A stretch of 15,542 bases of DNA from assembly GCA_031272005.1 (NCBI GenBank), contig JAISUQ010000035.1, positions 1 through 15,542 on the forward strand, written 5' to 3'. Below are positions 13,847 through 15,542 of the stretch, piece by piece. The position numbers and the translations under genes were made by a program. The notes under the pieces were generated by a model, which did not search any database, was not told the DNA's origin, and saw only the letters and a program-made list of their open reading frames with translations. Numbering within the stretch: the first letter of the stretch is position 1; the number at the start of each line of letters is the position of its first letter. This stretch comes from Coriobacteriales bacterium (GTDB lineage Bacteria > Actinomycetota > Coriobacteriia > Coriobacteriales > UBA8131).

Positions 13847-13870
13847 AACAAAAACGAGTTCTGGTACAAT
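13842..13870 (+). promoter_or_regulatory. Proximal promoter of the trefoil gene
   Basis: TTTTCA (13842-13847, 4/6 to TTGACA), a 17-base spacer and TACAAT (13865-13870, in the context GGTACAAT). Transcription would start near 13877, leaving about 50 bases of leader. The -35 lies within the degenerate third copy of the 13-base repeat. Confidence 0.5.
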
Positions 13871-13926
13871 GGGTAACGACAAGGAAGATAACTTACCCCA
13901 AACGACGCATTCTTCTGGAGTCTGCT

Positions 13927-15542
13927 ATGAGAAAAAAACTGTGGAGTAAACATACCCTTTTGGCGACGCTTCTGGCGCTGGTGCTGGCAATGTGGATGCC
14001 GTGCCTGGCGGCTGCCGAGGAAATCGGCGGCGACGCTGGCGCTGCGGCGGATGGCGCCGCCAGTGCTGATGCCGCCGCCGGTGCTGAAGCGCAGGCAGGG
14101 CAGCCTGCCGCTGAGGCGGGCCCGGATGCCGGCAGTGCAGATGGCGCTGCGGCCACCGATGCCACCGCTGCCGATGCCGCTGCCGCCACGGACGCCGATG
14201 CCGAAGAGTCCGGCTTGGCAACCCTGGCGGCAGACAACGCCGGCAAGGCTGTGAAGCTGCTGCTCAAAGGCCAAAGCGGCCGTTACCTGAGCATCGTCGA
14301 CTTTTCACTCAGTGCCGGGGCGGCGGTTGTCGTCGCCGACGGCAGCTCGGCAGCTGCTCAGCGCTTCCAGCTGGTCAGCGCCGGCAGCGGCTACTATCGG
14401 GTGGTCAATGTGGCCTCCCGCAAGGTCCTCGACGTCTTCGGCGGCCAGATCGCCCAGGGCACGGCCATCATCCAGTGGGACCAGAAGTCCTCCGGCAACC
14501 TCGACAACCAGCTCTGGAAGCTCAAGGACAATGGCGACGGCTCCATCTCGCTGCTCTCCAAGGCTGATGAGGCCTACTGTCTGGAGGCTGCGGGCAGCTC
14601 AGTCTATCTGGCCAGCTACAGCGGCGGCAACACCCAGCGCTTTGTATCCGAGGTTGTGGGTCGGTCGGTCGCAGATGGCCTGTATCGCCTCAACCCCAAG
14701 GGCAACACCAGCAAGTCGGTGGACATCTACGGCAACTCCAGCGCCAACGTTGCCCGGGCCATCGTCTGGACCAACAACACCGGCCTCAACCAGCGCTTCC
14801 AGGTTAAATACGATGCCAACAGCGGCTACTACACGATTGTCTCCGCCAGTTCTTTGAAAGCGCTGGATGTGGAGGGCAACTCTACGACCAGCGGCGCGGC
14901 GGTTATCCAATACACCAATTCCGGGGCTGTCAACCAGCTGTGGGATATTCGCGACATGGGCTCGGGCAACTATGCGCTCTACTCGGCGCGCTCGGGCAAG
15001 GCGCTGGATATTGAGGGCGCCAACTACGAGAGCGGCAAGCTGCTGATCTGGGAGTATGGTGGGCGCGACAACCAGCTGTTCAAGCTGAATACGGCGCCAC
15101 TGATTGATGATGGCCTGTACAACATCAATGCCCCCAACTCAGCCGTGCTGGACATCCAGGGCGCGGCTACCACCGATGGCGCCAAGGCGCTGATCTGGAA
15201 GCCGTTGGATCAGTGGAACCAGAAGTTCTACATCAAGCTGGCCAGCGGTAACAGCTATACCATCGAGGCCATCCATGCGGCCAAGTACCTCTCGGTCAAT
15301 GGCAGTGGCAACGTGGTTTTGGGTAGCGCCCAGAAGTGGACGGCCGAGTCGGTGGGCGAGGGGCGGTTGCGCTTTACCAACGAGAACGGCAAGGTGTTGG
15401 ACATCTCCGGCGGCTCCACCGATAACGGCTCGACCATTGTCGCCGCTGCCGCTTCGGGCTCAAGCACCCAGTCCTGGAAGCTGCTGCCTGCCGAGCTGAT
15501 GAGCGGTGGGATGTACAGGTTCTCTCTCGCCACCAATACCGA
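13927..15542 (+). CDS. Secreted multi-trefoil (ricin-type lectin) protein, partial
   Basis: Open from ATG 13927 to the window end, 538 codons, no stop. GGAG six bases before the ATG is the ribosome site. A signal peptide (MRKKLWSK, hydrophobic core, cleavage near 30) precedes an Ala/Asp/Gly-rich spacer (about 31-95) that is probably disordered. Three ricin-B-type beta-trefoils then follow, with nine regularly spaced QxW-like motifs: Q145, Q195, Q237; Q289, Q337, Q383; Q432, Q469, Q515. A fourth trefoil appears to begin at about 525 (SGGMYRFSL). Many lobes carry the LDI/LDV-G-GS signature typical of sugar-binding lobes. No enzyme domain is visible; one may lie beyond the window, as such arrays often accompany a catalytic or anchoring module. 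The trefoils resemble those at the end of the neighbouring protease, so both proteins may bind the same surface glycan. Confidence 0.9.
   Translation, partial: MRKKLWSKHTLLATLLALVLAMWMPCLAAAEEIGGDAGAAADGAASADAAAGAEAQAGQPAAEAGPDAGSADGAAATDATAADAAAATDADAEESGLATLAADNAGKAVKLLLKGQSGRYLSIVDFSLSAGAAVVVADGSSAAAQRFQLVSAGSGYYRVVNVASRKVLDVFGGQIAQGTAIIQWDQKSSGNLDNQLWKLKDNGDGSISLLSKADEAYCLEAAGSSVYLASYSGGNTQRFVSEVVGRSVADGLYRLNPKGNTSKSVDIYGNSSANVARAIVWTNNTGLNQRFQVKYDANSGYYTIVSASSLKALDVEGNSTTSGAAVIQYTNSGAVNQLWDIRDMGSGNYALYSARSGKALDIEGANYESGKLLIWEYGGRDNQLFKLNTAPLIDDGLYNINAPNSAVLDIQGAATTDGAKALIWKPLDQWNQKFYIKLASGNSYTIEAIHAAKYLSVNGSGNVVLGSAQKWTAESVGEGRLRFTNENGKVLDISGGSTDNGSTIVAAAASGSSTQSWKLLPAELMSGGMYRFSLATNT

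Noticed and set aside
13636..14274. Minus-strand frames across the 13727-13926 gap and the Ala-rich spacer
   Set aside because: They arise from the repetitive GCC/GCT codons of the Ala-rich linker and run through a promoter region; translations are low-complexity.

Overview
The window is the edge of a cell-surface glycopolymer locus, facing away from two secreted lectin-type proteins. It probably comes from a high-GC Gram-positive bacterium. My best guess is class Coriobacteriia (Actinomycetota), because of the GC-rich coding, the large tandem GT2 enzymes, and the Ala/Asp-rich secreted proteins with ricin-type beta-trefoils and an InlB/Flg_new-like repeat. This is inference from style of gene content; there is no rRNA or other taxonomic marker. 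No tRNA, rRNA, CRISPR array or intact mobile element was seen.

Left arm (1-10845, all on the minus strand, so read right to left). The order of transcription is: a membrane-anchored GT2 polyprenyl-phosphate glycosyltransferase (10845-9643); a UDP-glucose 6-dehydrogenase, ugd (9634-8354); an 822-aa protein with two GT2 domains (8337-5869); a 396-aa GT2 with a C-terminal coiled coil (5734-4544); a 1090-aa GT2-GT4-GT2 fusion (4330-1058); and a multi-pass membrane protein resembling the DUF6020 / GT-C-like group (1004 to beyond position 1). The first three are nearly contiguous (gaps of 8 and 16 bases). The later ones are separated by 134, 213 and 53 bases holding palindromes, candidate -10 boxes and a small remnant of an Rpn/PD-(D/E)XK transposase-like gene. 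Together they look like the enzymes for a branched glucuronate-containing surface polymer: Ugd supplies UDP-GlcA, the anchored GT2 loads a lipid carrier, the multidomain GT2/GT4 proteins extend the chain, and the DUF6020-like protein would act at the membrane. No initiating phosphoglycosyltransferase, flippase, polymerase or ABC exporter is visible, so the cluster must continue to the left or depend on genes elsewhere.

Right arm (11021-15542, plus strand). A divergent promoter region (10846-11020) separates the glycosyltransferases from a 901-aa secreted subtilisin-like (S8) protease that ends in an InlB-type repeat and two ricin-type beta-trefoils. After a 200-base intergenic region with a second copy of a palindrome and a 13-base tandem repeat comes a secreted protein made of an Ala-rich linker and at least three beta-trefoils, cut by the window end. 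I infer that the trefoils hold these exported proteins on the glycopolymer made by the left arm.

Composition is mosaic. Base counts on sample 60-base lines run about 65-67% GC in the right part of the glycosyltransferase arm but about 27-37% in the leftmost 3 kb. The change falls inside the GT2-GT4-GT2 gene near position 3000. This, the near-identical GT2 segments shared between genes and the transposase-like remnant all point to a locus built by recombination.
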